From NCBI GenBank assembly GCA_030148545.1, contig JASBTF010000002.1, positions 609,218 to 673,217 of the forward strand: a DNA stretch of 64,000 bases, given 5' to 3'. Positions 45,627-54,171 of the stretch are shown here, one piece after another; positions within the stretch are counted from its first letter, which is position 1, and each line of letters opens with the position of its first letter. Both the position numbers and the translations under genes were made by a program. The notes under the pieces are model-generated. The model searched no databases. It was not told the DNA's origin and worked only from the letters and a program-made list of their open reading frames with translations. Source of the DNA: Pseudomonadota bacterium. Lineage in GTDB: Bacteria > Pseudomonadota > Alphaproteobacteria > UBA2136 > JASBTF01.

Positions 45627-46943
45627 CTAAGTGTTCCCAAACAACCGTCCGTAAAAATCTTTCACATGCGGGGAGGTGCGAATATCAGCCGCGGTAATAG
45701 GTTCGGCAAGGGTGAGGGATTCCAGCGAGCGCGCACGGCTAAGCGCTACGTATAGCTGCCCTTCAGCAAACGCCCCACCGTCGGAGAGATCTACTGTGCA
45801 TTGCTCCAGCGTTTGCCCTTGCGCTTTGTGAATGGTGAGCCCCCAAGCAAGGGATAGCGGCATTTGCGCATAGGTACCAGCCACCTTAGCTTCTAGCGTT
45901 TCAGTTTCTTCATCTAGCTCGTATTTGGTTAGCTCCCACTTGAGTGGCTCAACAATAACCTCTTCGCCATCATCAATTTGTACGGTGACCGATTTAAGCT
46001 TGCATTCAATCACTTCACCAAGCGAGCCATTAACCCAGCGACCTTGGCTATCGTTACGGGTAAACATCACGCGTGCACCAGGTTTTAGCACCAGCTCACT
46101 GGGGCTGGTAAAGGCATTTTCATCCACCTTACCGGTGGTTTTAGCCTTATATGTTTTCGGCTTAGTGGTCAGCTTATTTAGTTCGTGCTGATTAATTTCT
46201 TCCACCGTGCGGTTGCGCGCGGCTAAAATAACCGCACCATCGGGTGTGGGTTGCACGCGTTTATTGAGCGTGTTGAGCAAGTCGCTACGGCGATCGCCAT
46301 GGCGCACCCGAGTCAGCAAATCAATAAACGGCGTATCGGACTGGCGGAAGATTTGTGTAAACTCCAGCACCTGAAATTGTCCTTCATTCCAGCATGGTGC
46401 CGAAAAGAAGAACGGTGTGCTGAATAATGCCGAAAAATGCTGACGTTCAGCACGAGTTACAACGGGAGAAAGTTGGAATAAATCTCCCATCAATAAAAGC
46501 TGTACGCCACCAAAAGGAACATCCTTTTTAGGGCCGTATCGACGCAGGAACTTATCAATACTTTCAAATATATCTGCCCGAACCATGGAGATTTCATCAA
46601 TGATAATCAGGTCTAATTTTTCGTACAGCTTAGGGTGCCTAGGTTTGCGCCAATCGCTTGCATCTTGCTGTAATTGCGGTTTTAGCCCAAAAAAGCTATG
46701 AATAGTTTGCCCACCAACTTGTAGTGCGGCCATGCCTGTAGGCCCCAGTACAACGTAGTTTTTGGTCTCTCCAATCTTGGCACGCAGCCATTTTAAAAAC
46801 GTACTTTTTCCGGTACCAGCACTACCCAAAATAAGCAGGTTTTCACCATCATCAATCACGCGTTTAGCCGCCTGAAATTCAGGCGTAATGGTCACCTTCA
46901 TGGTGCGTTTTGGTGATGCTTTTTTAGCGCTAGATACAGACAT
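45627..46943 (-). CDS. PIF1-like DNA helicase
   Basis: 438 residues, superfamily 1B helicase. Walker A GSAGTGKSTFLKWL, Walker B LIIIDEISMVRAD, GDLFQLSPVV, and the C-terminal motif SLAWGLTIHKAQGQTLE with VALSRARSLESL are typical of bacterial PIF1/RecD-like helicases, which unwind G-quadruplexes and DNA-RNA hybrids. It starts at the stop of the alcohol dehydrogenase gene (1 nt overlap). Confidence 0.92.
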   Translation of the reverse strand: MSVSSAKKASPKRTMKVTITPEFQAAKRVIDDGENLLILGSAGTGKSTFLKWLRAKIGETKNYVVLGPTGMAALQVGGQTIHSFFGLKPQLQQDASDWRKPRHPKLYEKLDLIIIDEISMVRADIFESIDKFLRRYGPKKDVPFGGVQLLLMGDLFQLSPVVTRAERQHFSALFSTPFFFSAPCWNEGQFQVLEFTQIFRQSDTPFIDLLTRVRHGDRRSDLLNTLNKRVQPTPDGAVILAARNRTVEEINQHELNKLTTKPKTYKAKTTGKVDENAFTSPSELVLKPGARVMFTRNDSQGRWVNGSLGEVIECKLKSVTVQIDDGEEVIVEPLKWELTKYELDEETETLEAKVAGTYAQMPLSLAWGLTIHKAQGQTLEQCTVDLSDGGAFAEGQLYVALSRARSLESLTLAEPITAADIRTSPHVKDFYGRLFGNT

Positions 46944-47995
46944 TAAGCAGCAGTTTTCAGCGATTTCATATCAATCACAAAACGGTATTTCACGTCCGAT
47001 TTAATCATCCGTTCGTAAGCTTCATTAATGTTTTGCATATCAATCATTTCTACGTCGCAAACAATGTTATGTTCTGCACAAAAATCCAACATTTCTTGAG
47101 TTTCTTTAATACCGCCAATTAAAGACCCAGCAACGTTTTTACGCCCTCGTACTAACCCACCACCATGCACTTCCGGCAATGGCGAAATAGCACCAACAAT
47201 GACCATTGTTGCATCACGTTTGAGCAGAGCAATATAGGGGTTAACATTATGAGCAACAGGAATAGTATTAAGGATAAAATCAAAGCTATTGGCCTGTTCT
47301 GCCATGGCTGCTTCGTCCTTAGATACCAAAAAATGCTGAGCGCCAAGACGTTTAGCATCGTCCTCTTTGTTAGGGCTGGTCGTAATAACAGTTACTTCGG
47401 CGCCCATGGCTACGGCGAATTTTACGCCCATATGGCCTAAACCGCCTAGGCCAACTACGCCTACTTTATCACCTTTTTGAATATCCCAATGGCGCAGCGG
47501 CGAGTAAGTTGTAATACCAGCACAGAGCAGGGGAGCTACGGCTGTAACATCTAGCTTTTCGGACACGTTTAGCACAAATTTTTCATGCACAACAATATGC
47601 TCGGAATAACCACCAAACGTTTGCCCACCAAGGGTTTTATCTTGCCCATTATAGGTAGCAGTAAAGCCATTTTCGCAGTATTGCTCTAAGTCATCATCGC
47701 AGGAGCTACATTCTTGGCAGGAGTCCACCATGCAGCCCACACCAACAAGCTGACCTGTATTAAAGTTTGTTACGTGATCACCAACGGCAACAACACGACC
47801 AATAATTTCATGTCCTGGCACAACAGGATAAATAGAGCCGCCCCAATCATTACGCGCAATATGAATATCCGTATGGCACACGCCACAATACTCAATATCA
47901 ATCAGCACATCATGCGGGCCAACATCGCGACGAGTTAGAGAAAACGGTGCAAGCGGATCAGTGGCTGATGGCGCAGCATAAGCTTTGGTGGTCAT
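46943..47995 (-). CDS. Zinc-dependent alcohol dehydrogenase (YahK/CAD-like)
   Basis: 350 residues. Catalytic zinc site GVCHTDIHIARNDW and PGHEIIGRVVAVG; structural zinc Cys cluster (CMVDSCQECSSCDDDLEQYC); the NADP-binding GVVGLGGLGHMGVKFA. Resembles E. coli YahK, an aldehyde reductase. It precedes pif1 on the same strand. Confidence 0.93.
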   Translation of the reverse strand: MTTKAYAAPSATDPLAPFSLTRRDVGPHDVLIDIEYCGVCHTDIHIARNDWGGSIYPVVPGHEIIGRVVAVGDHVTNFNTGQLVGVGCMVDSCQECSSCDDDLEQYCENGFTATYNGQDKTLGGQTFGGYSEHIVVHEKFVLNVSEKLDVTAVAPLLCAGITTYSPLRHWDIQKGDKVGVVGLGGLGHMGVKFAVAMGAEVTVITTSPNKEDDAKRLGAQHFLVSKDEAAMAEQANSFDFILNTIPVAHNVNPYIALLKRDATMVIVGAISPLPEVHGGGLVRGRKNVAGSLIGGIKETQEMLDFCAEHNIVCDVEMIDMQNINEAYERMIKSDVKYRFVIDMKSLKTAA

Positions 47996-48065
47996 ATCTA
48001 TTCTTCCTGTTAGGCGTTATTGAGTAGGGGCACTATGCCACTTTACGACAGGTGGCTCAAGAGCT

Positions 48066-48206
48066 CTAAATAAGCTGCAGTGCAATAGCGAGCAATACCA
48101 GCATGCCTACTGTAGGCAATATAATAAAGCTCAGCATAATATGCATTTGCGTTTTGTTTTGAGGAGACTTGCGATAGTAGTTTTTTAGCGTGGTAAGTAG
48201 GCTCAT
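48066..48206 (-). CDS. Small single-pass membrane protein
   Basis: 46 residues: a basic N-terminal part (MSLLTTLKNYYRKSPQNKTQ) followed by one hydrophobic helix (IMLSFIILPTVGMLVLLAIA). Too short for length-based gene prediction. The ribosome-binding site is weak. A longer frame on the same strand here (48043-48276) is hydrophilic, low complexity and unlikely. Confidence 0.45.
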   Translation of the reverse strand: MSLLTTLKNYYRKSPQNKTQMHIMLSFIILPTVGMLVLLAIALQLI

Positions 48207-48321
48207 GGGGGTACTGTAACCTGCTATAAAAATCGGTCAATAAAATTCCGTTTTTGCTTGGCGAACCCAAAAACACCTATTACTGTAAGAATAATTAACC
48301 AACAAGAAAGATAATATACCC

Positions 48322-49815
48322 ATGTTCAAAACTAACCTTGGCCGCGCACAAGCCACCACTGCAAAAGGTACTGCCGTTGTTTTTACCGATGATAAAGCAA
48401 GGCTTCTGGAAGAATCTGCTCAACTAGATGAGCTAAATAATGGTGCTATTGCTAATGCGCTTAAGCTAGGTCGTTTCCAAGGCTCTATGAAGGAAATGGA
48501 GCTGGTGCATGGTGAATTTGAAGGGCCAACAAAACAAGTTTTAGCCGTTGGTTTGGGTAAATTTAAAACTTTGGGTCGTCGTGAGTGGTTTTTGCTAGGG
48601 ATTAGCTTGGGTAAAAAGCTGGACCAAATTGGCACACGCGAAGCAAGTGTTATGCTTGGTGACCTAAACGGTAAAACCAGCACGCCAGAGGCTGCCATTG
48701 CGTTAATTGAAGGGGTACACATGGGTATGTACCGCTTTGATCGCTTTAAAACCGAGCAAAAGCCGCACCAGCAAGCTAAGTTCCGCACATTGAATATTTT
48801 GACATTGCAGCGCTACATTGGTGACCTGCGTGACCAAGTTGAACTGGCAGAAGCAACGCTGGAAAGCGTGGATATGACACGCGAAATGGTGAACTTGCCA
48901 CCAAACATTGCGAATCCACTATACATGGTAGAGCGTGCGGAAGAGCTGAAAGAGTTGGGCATTAAAGTAACCGTGCTGGATGAAAAACAGCTGGAAAAGC
49001 TGGGTATGAACCTCATGCTTGCGGTTGGTCGTGCTAGCAAAGTGCCACCACGCCTGATTGTTATGGAGTACAACGGTGCCGCTAAATCCGACCCAAAACA
49101 CGCGGTGATTGGTAAGGGTGTGATGTTTGATACTGGGGGCTACAACCTCAAGCCATCACGCGCTATTAACACCATGAAGTGCGATATGGGTGGTGCTGCC
49201 GTTACCATGGGGCTGATGAAAAGCCTCGCCAAGCGTGGCAGTAAAGTGAACGTGGTTGGTGTTTGTGGCTGCGTGATGAACATGATTGATGGCGATGGTT
49301 TCCTGCCGGATGATGTGATTACCGGTTACAAAGGCCTAACGGTGGAAATTGGTAATACCGATGCTGAAGGCCGCCTAGTATTGGCCGATGCTATTGCCTA
49401 CACCATTGATAAGTACAAGCCAAAACAGGTGATTGACCTTGCCACACTAACCGGTGCAGTGATGGTGGCTATTGGTGGCCAGTACGCTGGTATGTTCAGC
49501 ACGAACGAGGCAACGGCCAAAGGGCTAGATGCTGCGGGTAAAGAAACTGGCGAACGCCTGTGGCGCCTGCCAATTGACGATGCGTATGCTGCCAAAACCG
49601 ACATTGCGGACTTGAATAACGATGGTTCACCATATGGTGGGGCGTCCACCGCGGCGGTATTCCTCAAGAAGTTTGCCGATAAAACACCGTGGACCCACTT
49701 GGACATTGCTGGGGTAACCTTTAACGAGAAAATCCCATCAGCTGTGCCAGTGCCGGGCGCCAGCGGTTTTGGCGTACGCCTACTGACCGAATACTTTGAA
49801 AAACACGCAAAGTAA
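48322..49815 (+). CDS. pepA: Leucyl aminopeptidase (M17)
   Basis: Dimetal aminopeptidase. 497 residues. The signature NTDAEGRLVLADA is complete, and VGKGVMFDTGGYNLKPS holds the metal-binding Lys and Asp. N-terminal macro-like domain from 1 to about 170. Cytoplasmic. Followed by an intrinsic terminator. Confidence 0.96.
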   Translation: MFKTNLGRAQATTAKGTAVVFTDDKARLLEESAQLDELNNGAIANALKLGRFQGSMKEMELVHGEFEGPTKQVLAVGLGKFKTLGRREWFLLGISLGKKLDQIGTREASVMLGDLNGKTSTPEAAIALIEGVHMGMYRFDRFKTEQKPHQQAKFRTLNILTLQRYIGDLRDQVELAEATLESVDMTREMVNLPPNIANPLYMVERAEELKELGIKVTVLDEKQLEKLGMNLMLAVGRASKVPPRLIVMEYNGAAKSDPKHAVIGKGVMFDTGGYNLKPSRAINTMKCDMGGAAVTMGLMKSLAKRGSKVNVVGVCGCVMNMIDGDGFLPDDVITGYKGLTVEIGNTDAEGRLVLADAIAYTIDKYKPKQVIDLATLTGAVMVAIGGQYAGMFSTNEATAKGLDAAGKETGERLWRLPIDDAYAAKTDIADLNNDGSPYGGASTAAVFLKKFADKTPWTHLDIAGVTFNEKIPSAVPVPGASGFGVRLLTEYFEKHAK

Positions 49816-49837
49816 AACGCAATTAAGCAAACAAAAG

Positions 49838-49858
49838 AGCCCCTACGGGGGCTTTTTT
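49838..49858 (+). terminator. Intrinsic terminator of pepA
   Basis: AGCCCC-N3-GGGGGCT followed by TTTTT. Confidence 0.85.
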
Positions 49859-49895
49859 GTTGCGAGTTAATATTATATCAACTAGAAGCATTGGT

Positions 49896-50651
49896 ATGGC
49901 TAAATTGTTAAAGATTTTACAGAAATACGATTTACTCCAATATAAAAAGTTTTGGTTTTACTCACTGTTATTTTTATTTGTGTCACCCGCGTTTATAGCG
50001 TCTTTTCTGGAGAGTTATAGTGAGTTTAGCGTATGGATTTTCTTCGCTGGTCTTATACTTTTCTTTATTGTTGTTAAGCGTTGGCTCAAACCTTTTTTTG
50101 GCATTAACCAAAAATCCGAGGATAAAGGTAGCGTATCTGAAAAATCTAGCTTAGAACGCTTTTTCAAAGGTCTTTTTTATCATAAAACCAACCAATCTTT
50201 TTGGGAGGAGTGGAGTCAAGATAGGCGTTTTAGAGCCAAATGGAGTCTGTTACACTTAGCTTATCAGCTTATCTTGGCATGTGTGTTTTTTGTTTTTTTA
50301 GGCTGTCAAACTGATTTTAGTAATTGTCCGCCTAGCTATGAATCAACTTGGGTCTATATGTTACTTGGTTCATTAGTGTTTGGAATTTGCCATTTTATAG
50401 TGTTCAAAGTTACCTGGATCTTACGTGAACATCGGGTAGTGATTTTATTAAACGAATGGTTACAAGAAAAACGGTTTATACAAAAGTGGTTGGTTTTTTA
50501 CTTGGTATTTTTCTTTGCAGCTATCGTTATCAGTATTTATTCTTTGTTTTGGGTGATTATTGCTTTAGGAACTTTTCCTGTAGCTATTTTACATTCTGCT
50601 ATTTTTAAAATTTCTTGGCATTTGCGCGATAAAAAAACTAGCAAAGAGTAG
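49896..50651 (+). CDS. AT-rich multi-pass membrane protein, unknown
   Basis: 251 residues with five membrane segments (about 20-42, 45-63, 115-137, 150-172, 198-230). Codons are strikingly AT-rich compared with pepA before it, and Phe/Trp/Tyr are frequent. Two related segments occur: QSFWEEWSQDRRFRAKWSLL and ILLNEWLQEKRFIQKWLVF, suggesting an internal duplication. It lies beside tRNA-Tyr and could be a late arrival. No family recognised. Confidence 0.75.
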   Translation: MAKLLKILQKYDLLQYKKFWFYSLLFLFVSPAFIASFLESYSEFSVWIFFAGLILFFIVVKRWLKPFFGINQKSEDKGSVSEKSSLERFFKGLFYHKTNQSFWEEWSQDRRFRAKWSLLHLAYQLILACVFFVFLGCQTDFSNCPPSYESTWVYMLLGSLVFGICHFIVFKVTWILREHRVVILLNEWLQEKRFIQKWLVFYLVFFFAAIVISIYSLFWVIIALGTFPVAILHSAIFKISWHLRDKKTSKE

Positions 50652-50729
50652 GGTTGCCTCCCTATGGTCGGCAGCCTGCGGCCGAACCTACGACTCCGGT
50701 AGCGAATCACACTGCACCAGCTATTAAAA

Positions 50730-50754
50730 ACAATAAACACCCTTGCGGGTGCTT
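50730..50754 (-). terminator. Intrinsic terminator of tRNA-Tyr
   Basis: AAGCACCC-N4-GGGTGTTT with T-rich sequence after it on the minus strand. Confidence 0.7.
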
Positions 50755-50765
50755 CTCATTTTTAA

Positions 50766-50851
50766 TGGTGGAGAGAGTAGGATTCGAACCTACGTACGCA
50801 TACGCGGGCAGATTTACAGTCTGCTGCCTTTAACCACTCGGCCATCTCTCC
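50766..50851 (-). tRNA. tRNA-Tyr (GTA)
   Basis: 86-nt class II tRNA with encoded CCA. Acceptor starts GGAGAGA, anticodon loop CTGTAAA between CAGA and TCTG gives GTA, T arm GGTTCGAATCC. Confidence 0.97.
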
Positions 50852-51036
50852 GTGGACAACTACATCGGTTGTTGCGGGGGCTACATATGCCGTAGTGCTG
50901 GCGTTTGGTCAAGCCCTGATATGCAGTTATGATGATTTTTCTTTATCTATGGTTGTTCGTCTTGCAAAAATCGCACAGTACGGCCATACTTCCGGCACGT
51001 ATTTAAGTATTATTAGACGAGAGAGAGGATATCCCC

Positions 51037-51507
51037 ATGGCGGCGAGTTTGAACAAGGTAATGATTATTGGCAACATGGGCGCCGACCCAGAAGTGCGCC
51101 ACACGCAAGATGGCAAACCAATTGCCAACTGCCGCATTGCTACTAACGAGAGCTGGACCGATCAATCTGGTCAAAAGCAAGAGCGTACCGAGTGGCACCG
51201 TGTGGTGGTGTTTGGCGGCTTGGCTGATGTGGTAAGCAAGTACCTTAAAAAAGGTGACAACGTTTACTTTGAAGGGAAAATCCAAACCCGTAAGTGGACC
51301 GATCAACAAGGCCAAGACAAATACACAACCGAAGTGGTGGTAGACCGTGGCGGCGCTATGCAAATGTTGGGTGGCCGCAGTGGTGGTGGTAGCCGCGATA
51401 GCTACAGCTATGATCAGTCTGCACCGGCAGCAAGTGCACCAAAGGCAACTGAAAAGCCTGCACCAATTTCTACCGATGCACCATTTGATGATGAAATTCC
51501 ATTCTAA
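51037..51507 (+). CDS. ssb: Single-stranded DNA-binding protein
   Basis: 156 residues. OB fold with LNKVMIIGNMGADPEVRHT and WHRVVVFGGLADVV; Gly/Ser-rich linker; C-terminal acidic tip DDEIPF that binds partner proteins. The ATG at 51037 follows GAGAGAGG. Confidence 0.97.
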   Translation: MAASLNKVMIIGNMGADPEVRHTQDGKPIANCRIATNESWTDQSGQKQERTEWHRVVVFGGLADVVSKYLKKGDNVYFEGKIQTRKWTDQQGQDKYTTEVVVDRGGAMQMLGGRSGGGSRDSYSYDQSAPAASAPKATEKPAPISTDAPFDDEIPF

Positions 51508-51526
51508 CCCCTGCGTTAAGTAGCAA

Positions 51527-52264
51527 ATGAGCGAAGATAAACAGCCACAATTTGAGCTAAATACGCCCGAGCCTAAACGACGCGGGTCAGTTAAATTTGT
51601 GCTGGATAATTTGGTAACAGGTGTGCTGGTAACAGCGCCTGCGTTTATTACGCTCATTGTGCTGACCACGCTCATTAAAACGCTAGACCGGTTACTGCTG
51701 GGGATTATCCCTATCCAGTATCGCGATACATTGACCATGGAAGGTTCTATTCCTGGTGTGGGGCTGTTAAGCGGCATTTTGCTATTTTTCCTGATTGGTA
51801 TTTTCGCCCGTAACATTATGGGCCGCCGCTTGGTGATGTGGTGGGACAGCCTTATTGCCAATATCCCTGGTGTGCGCTGGATTTACAGCGCGGTGAAGCA
51901 AATTTTGGAGACGCTCTCCAAAGCAGGCTCTGACTCATTCCGGGAAGTGGTGCTGGTGGAGTTCCCGCGTAAGGGTATTTACTCTATTGGCTTTTTGACT
52001 GGAAAAACCAAAGGGCAAATTCAACGTATTACGGATGATGAAATTCTGAACGTGTTTTTACCAACCACACCAAATCCCACTAATGGCTTTATGCTGTTTG
52101 TGCCTAAAAGTGAGCTAATCAAACTGGATATGACAGTTGACCAAGGGCTGAAAATGGTGATTTCCGCCGGTATGGTGACCCCAACCATGGCGGAAGGTAA
52201 AGCCGCATTGAAAGAAGCTGCCAAAGCCAAAGAGGCTGAGGATAAACCTGCTAAGAAAGGCTAA
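51527..52264 (+). CDS. DUF502 family membrane protein
   Basis: 245 residues. Two membrane segments (about 25-55 and 80-105), the GVGLLSGILLFFLIGIFARN segment, and WIYSAVKQI, then TPNPTNGFMLFVPKSEL match DUF502. Function unknown. It sits 19 nt after ssb and 6 nt before lolC, likely one operon. Confidence 0.9.
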   Translation: MSEDKQPQFELNTPEPKRRGSVKFVLDNLVTGVLVTAPAFITLIVLTTLIKTLDRLLLGIIPIQYRDTLTMEGSIPGVGLLSGILLFFLIGIFARNIMGRRLVMWWDSLIANIPGVRWIYSAVKQILETLSKAGSDSFREVVLVEFPRKGIYSIGFLTGKTKGQIQRITDDEILNVFLPTTPNPTNGFMLFVPKSELIKLDMTVDQGLKMVISAGMVTPTMAEGKAALKEAAKAKEAEDKPAKKG

Positions 52265-52270
52265 TCGGCC

Positions 52271-53497
52271 ATGATGCTGATTCCACATTTAATTACCCGT
52301 TACCTAATGGCACGCCGTGGTTTTACCAGTGTGGTTACTGGGTTTTCGGTAGGAGGTATTGTACTTGGCGTTGCGGCACTTATTGTGGTGATGGCGGTCA
52401 TGGCGGGTTTTCGTGCTGAATTGCTCACACGTATTTTGGGCGTAACAGGGCACATGACGGTCTCCAGCAGTGAGCTTACTAATGAGCGCGCTGAAGAACT
52501 ACAGCAGCAGCTGTTGGAATATAGCAATATTGTGAGCGCTACGCCGTATATCTATGGCCAAGGTTTGTTTACCAGCGGCCGTGGCAGCAGCGGTGCCGTT
52601 GTGCGTGGCTTGGCTGTTGAAGATTTACCTGCCTTGGTAACGGAGAACATGGCAGCTGGCGATGTAAACAGTGTGGCCAGCACAGGGTATGTATTGCTAG
52701 GCCAAGGGTTAGCAAACCAGCTTGGCGTGCACGTAGGGCAAGGCGTAACGCTATTAGCGCCAGAAGGAACCGATACCGCTTTTGGCTTTATTCCACGGCT
52801 TATTCAAGTACGTGTTGGCGGTGTTTTTGAGGTAGGCATGGCTCAGTATGATAATGGCTTAGCGTACCTTAATCTCACACAGGCGCAGCAGTTTATGAAC
52901 AGCCCCAACAAGCTAACAGCGCTGGATGTACGCCTGAACAATCCCGATGACTCAGAAGAGCTTGCACAACAATTGCGCACAGATTTGGCACCAGATGCAC
53001 GCATTGGCACATGGCAGCAAGTAAACAGCCAGTTTTTTGCCGCATTGCAGGTGGAGCGGGTGAGTATGTTTATTATCCTGTCGCTTATTGTTTTAGTGGC
53101 CGCGTTTAACATTATTACCGGGCAAATTATGCTGGTGGCGGACAAACGTGGCGATATTGCCATTTTGCGCACTATGGGCGCACGGCAAAGCCAAATTTTA
53201 GCGGCGTTCTTTTGGAATGGCGCATTACTTGGCGGTTTAGGCACCATACTGGGCACTGGGCTAGGGCTGTTGGTGCTGACCTATTTACATGAAATTGTTA
53301 GCTTTATTGAACGTTTGTTCGGCGTACGCGTATTCTCTGGCGAGGTGTATTTCCTCGATGAAATTCCGGTGAATTTACAAATGGGTGATGTAGTGTTTGT
53401 GGTTGGCTTTAGTTTGCTGCTTACTCTGCTAGCTGCACTATACCCAGCGTGGCGTGCAGGCCGCCTAGACCCTGTAAAAGTACTGCGGAGCTTGTAA
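52271..53497 (+). CDS. lolC: Lipoprotein-releasing ABC transporter permease LolC/E
   Basis: 408 residues, FtsX/MacB fold: one N-terminal membrane segment (about 20-48), a large periplasmic domain (50-270) and three C-terminal membrane segments ending in PAWRAGRLDPVKVLRSL. Extracts lipoproteins from the inner membrane for LolA. A single permease gene (LolCE homodimer type, as usual in alphaproteobacteria) followed by lolD. Confidence 0.94.
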   Translation: MMLIPHLITRYLMARRGFTSVVTGFSVGGIVLGVAALIVVMAVMAGFRAELLTRILGVTGHMTVSSSELTNERAEELQQQLLEYSNIVSATPYIYGQGLFTSGRGSSGAVVRGLAVEDLPALVTENMAAGDVNSVASTGYVLLGQGLANQLGVHVGQGVTLLAPEGTDTAFGFIPRLIQVRVGGVFEVGMAQYDNGLAYLNLTQAQQFMNSPNKLTALDVRLNNPDDSEELAQQLRTDLAPDARIGTWQQVNSQFFAALQVERVSMFIILSLIVLVAAFNIITGQIMLVADKRGDIAILRTMGARQSQILAAFFWNGALLGGLGTILGTGLGLLVLTYLHEIVSFIERLFGVRVFSGEVYFLDEIPVNLQMGDVVFVVGFSLLLTLLAALYPAWRAGRLDPVKVLRSL

Positions 53498-53499
53498 TT

Positions 53500-54171
53500 A
53501 TGGCTGTATTAGAACTTAAAAACATTAACCACAGCTACCCACAACCGGGGCGCGACCCGCTACAAGTACTGCAAGATGTATCGCTAACTATTGAAGCTGC
53601 GCAAAGTGTGGCCATTACTGGTGAATCTGGCGCTGGTAAAAGCACGTTGTTGCATTTGGCAGGGTTGTTGGAAAAAGCAGAACAAGGCGAGATTTTGTTT
53701 AATGGCAAAAACGTGGCCAAGTTTGGTGACCATCGCCGCGCGCAGTTGCGTGGCCAAAGCTGTGGCTTTGTATATCAGCAGCACCATTTACAGCGTGATT
53801 TTACCGCATTGGAAAACATACTGATGCCCGCGCGCATTATTGGTGCTAACGCCAAGCAGAGCCAACAGCGTGCCGAACAGCTACTGGAGCAAGTAGGGCT
53901 CAGTGAGCGGAGCCACCATACCCCAGCTCAGCTCAGTGGTGGAGAGCAGCAGCGCGTGGCAATTGCGCGTGCATTGATGAATAAGCCTGATATTTTGCTG
54001 GCAGATGAACCTACGGGGAATTTGGACCCTGAAACATCGGAGAAAGTGGCAGAAATTTTGTTCAAACTCGTAGCTGAAGAGGGTATGGCCATGCTGATGG
54101 TAACCCACAACCCGGCACTGGCCACCCGCTGTGACAAAGTGTGTGTATTGGCAAAGGGGCAGTTAAGCTAA
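53500..54171 (+). CDS. lolD: Lipoprotein-releasing ABC transporter ATPase
   Basis: 223 residues from ATG 53500. Walker A GESGAGKST, LolD-type QLSGGEQQRVAIARALMN, Walker B ILLADEPTGNLD, H-loop MVTHN. Partner of lolC, 2 nt downstream. Stop overlaps the asnB start by 1 nt. Confidence 0.96.
   Translation: MAVLELKNINHSYPQPGRDPLQVLQDVSLTIEAAQSVAITGESGAGKSTLLHLAGLLEKAEQGEILFNGKNVAKFGDHRRAQLRGQSCGFVYQQHHLQRDFTALENILMPARIIGANAKQSQQRAEQLLEQVGLSERSHHTPAQLSGGEQQRVAIARALMNKPDILLADEPTGNLDPETSEKVAEILFKLVAEEGMAMLMVTHNPALATRCDKVCVLAKGQLS

Noticed and set aside
48043-48276. 77-residue minus-strand frame
   Set aside because: Composition is implausible; another frame in the same place gives a proper small membrane protein.
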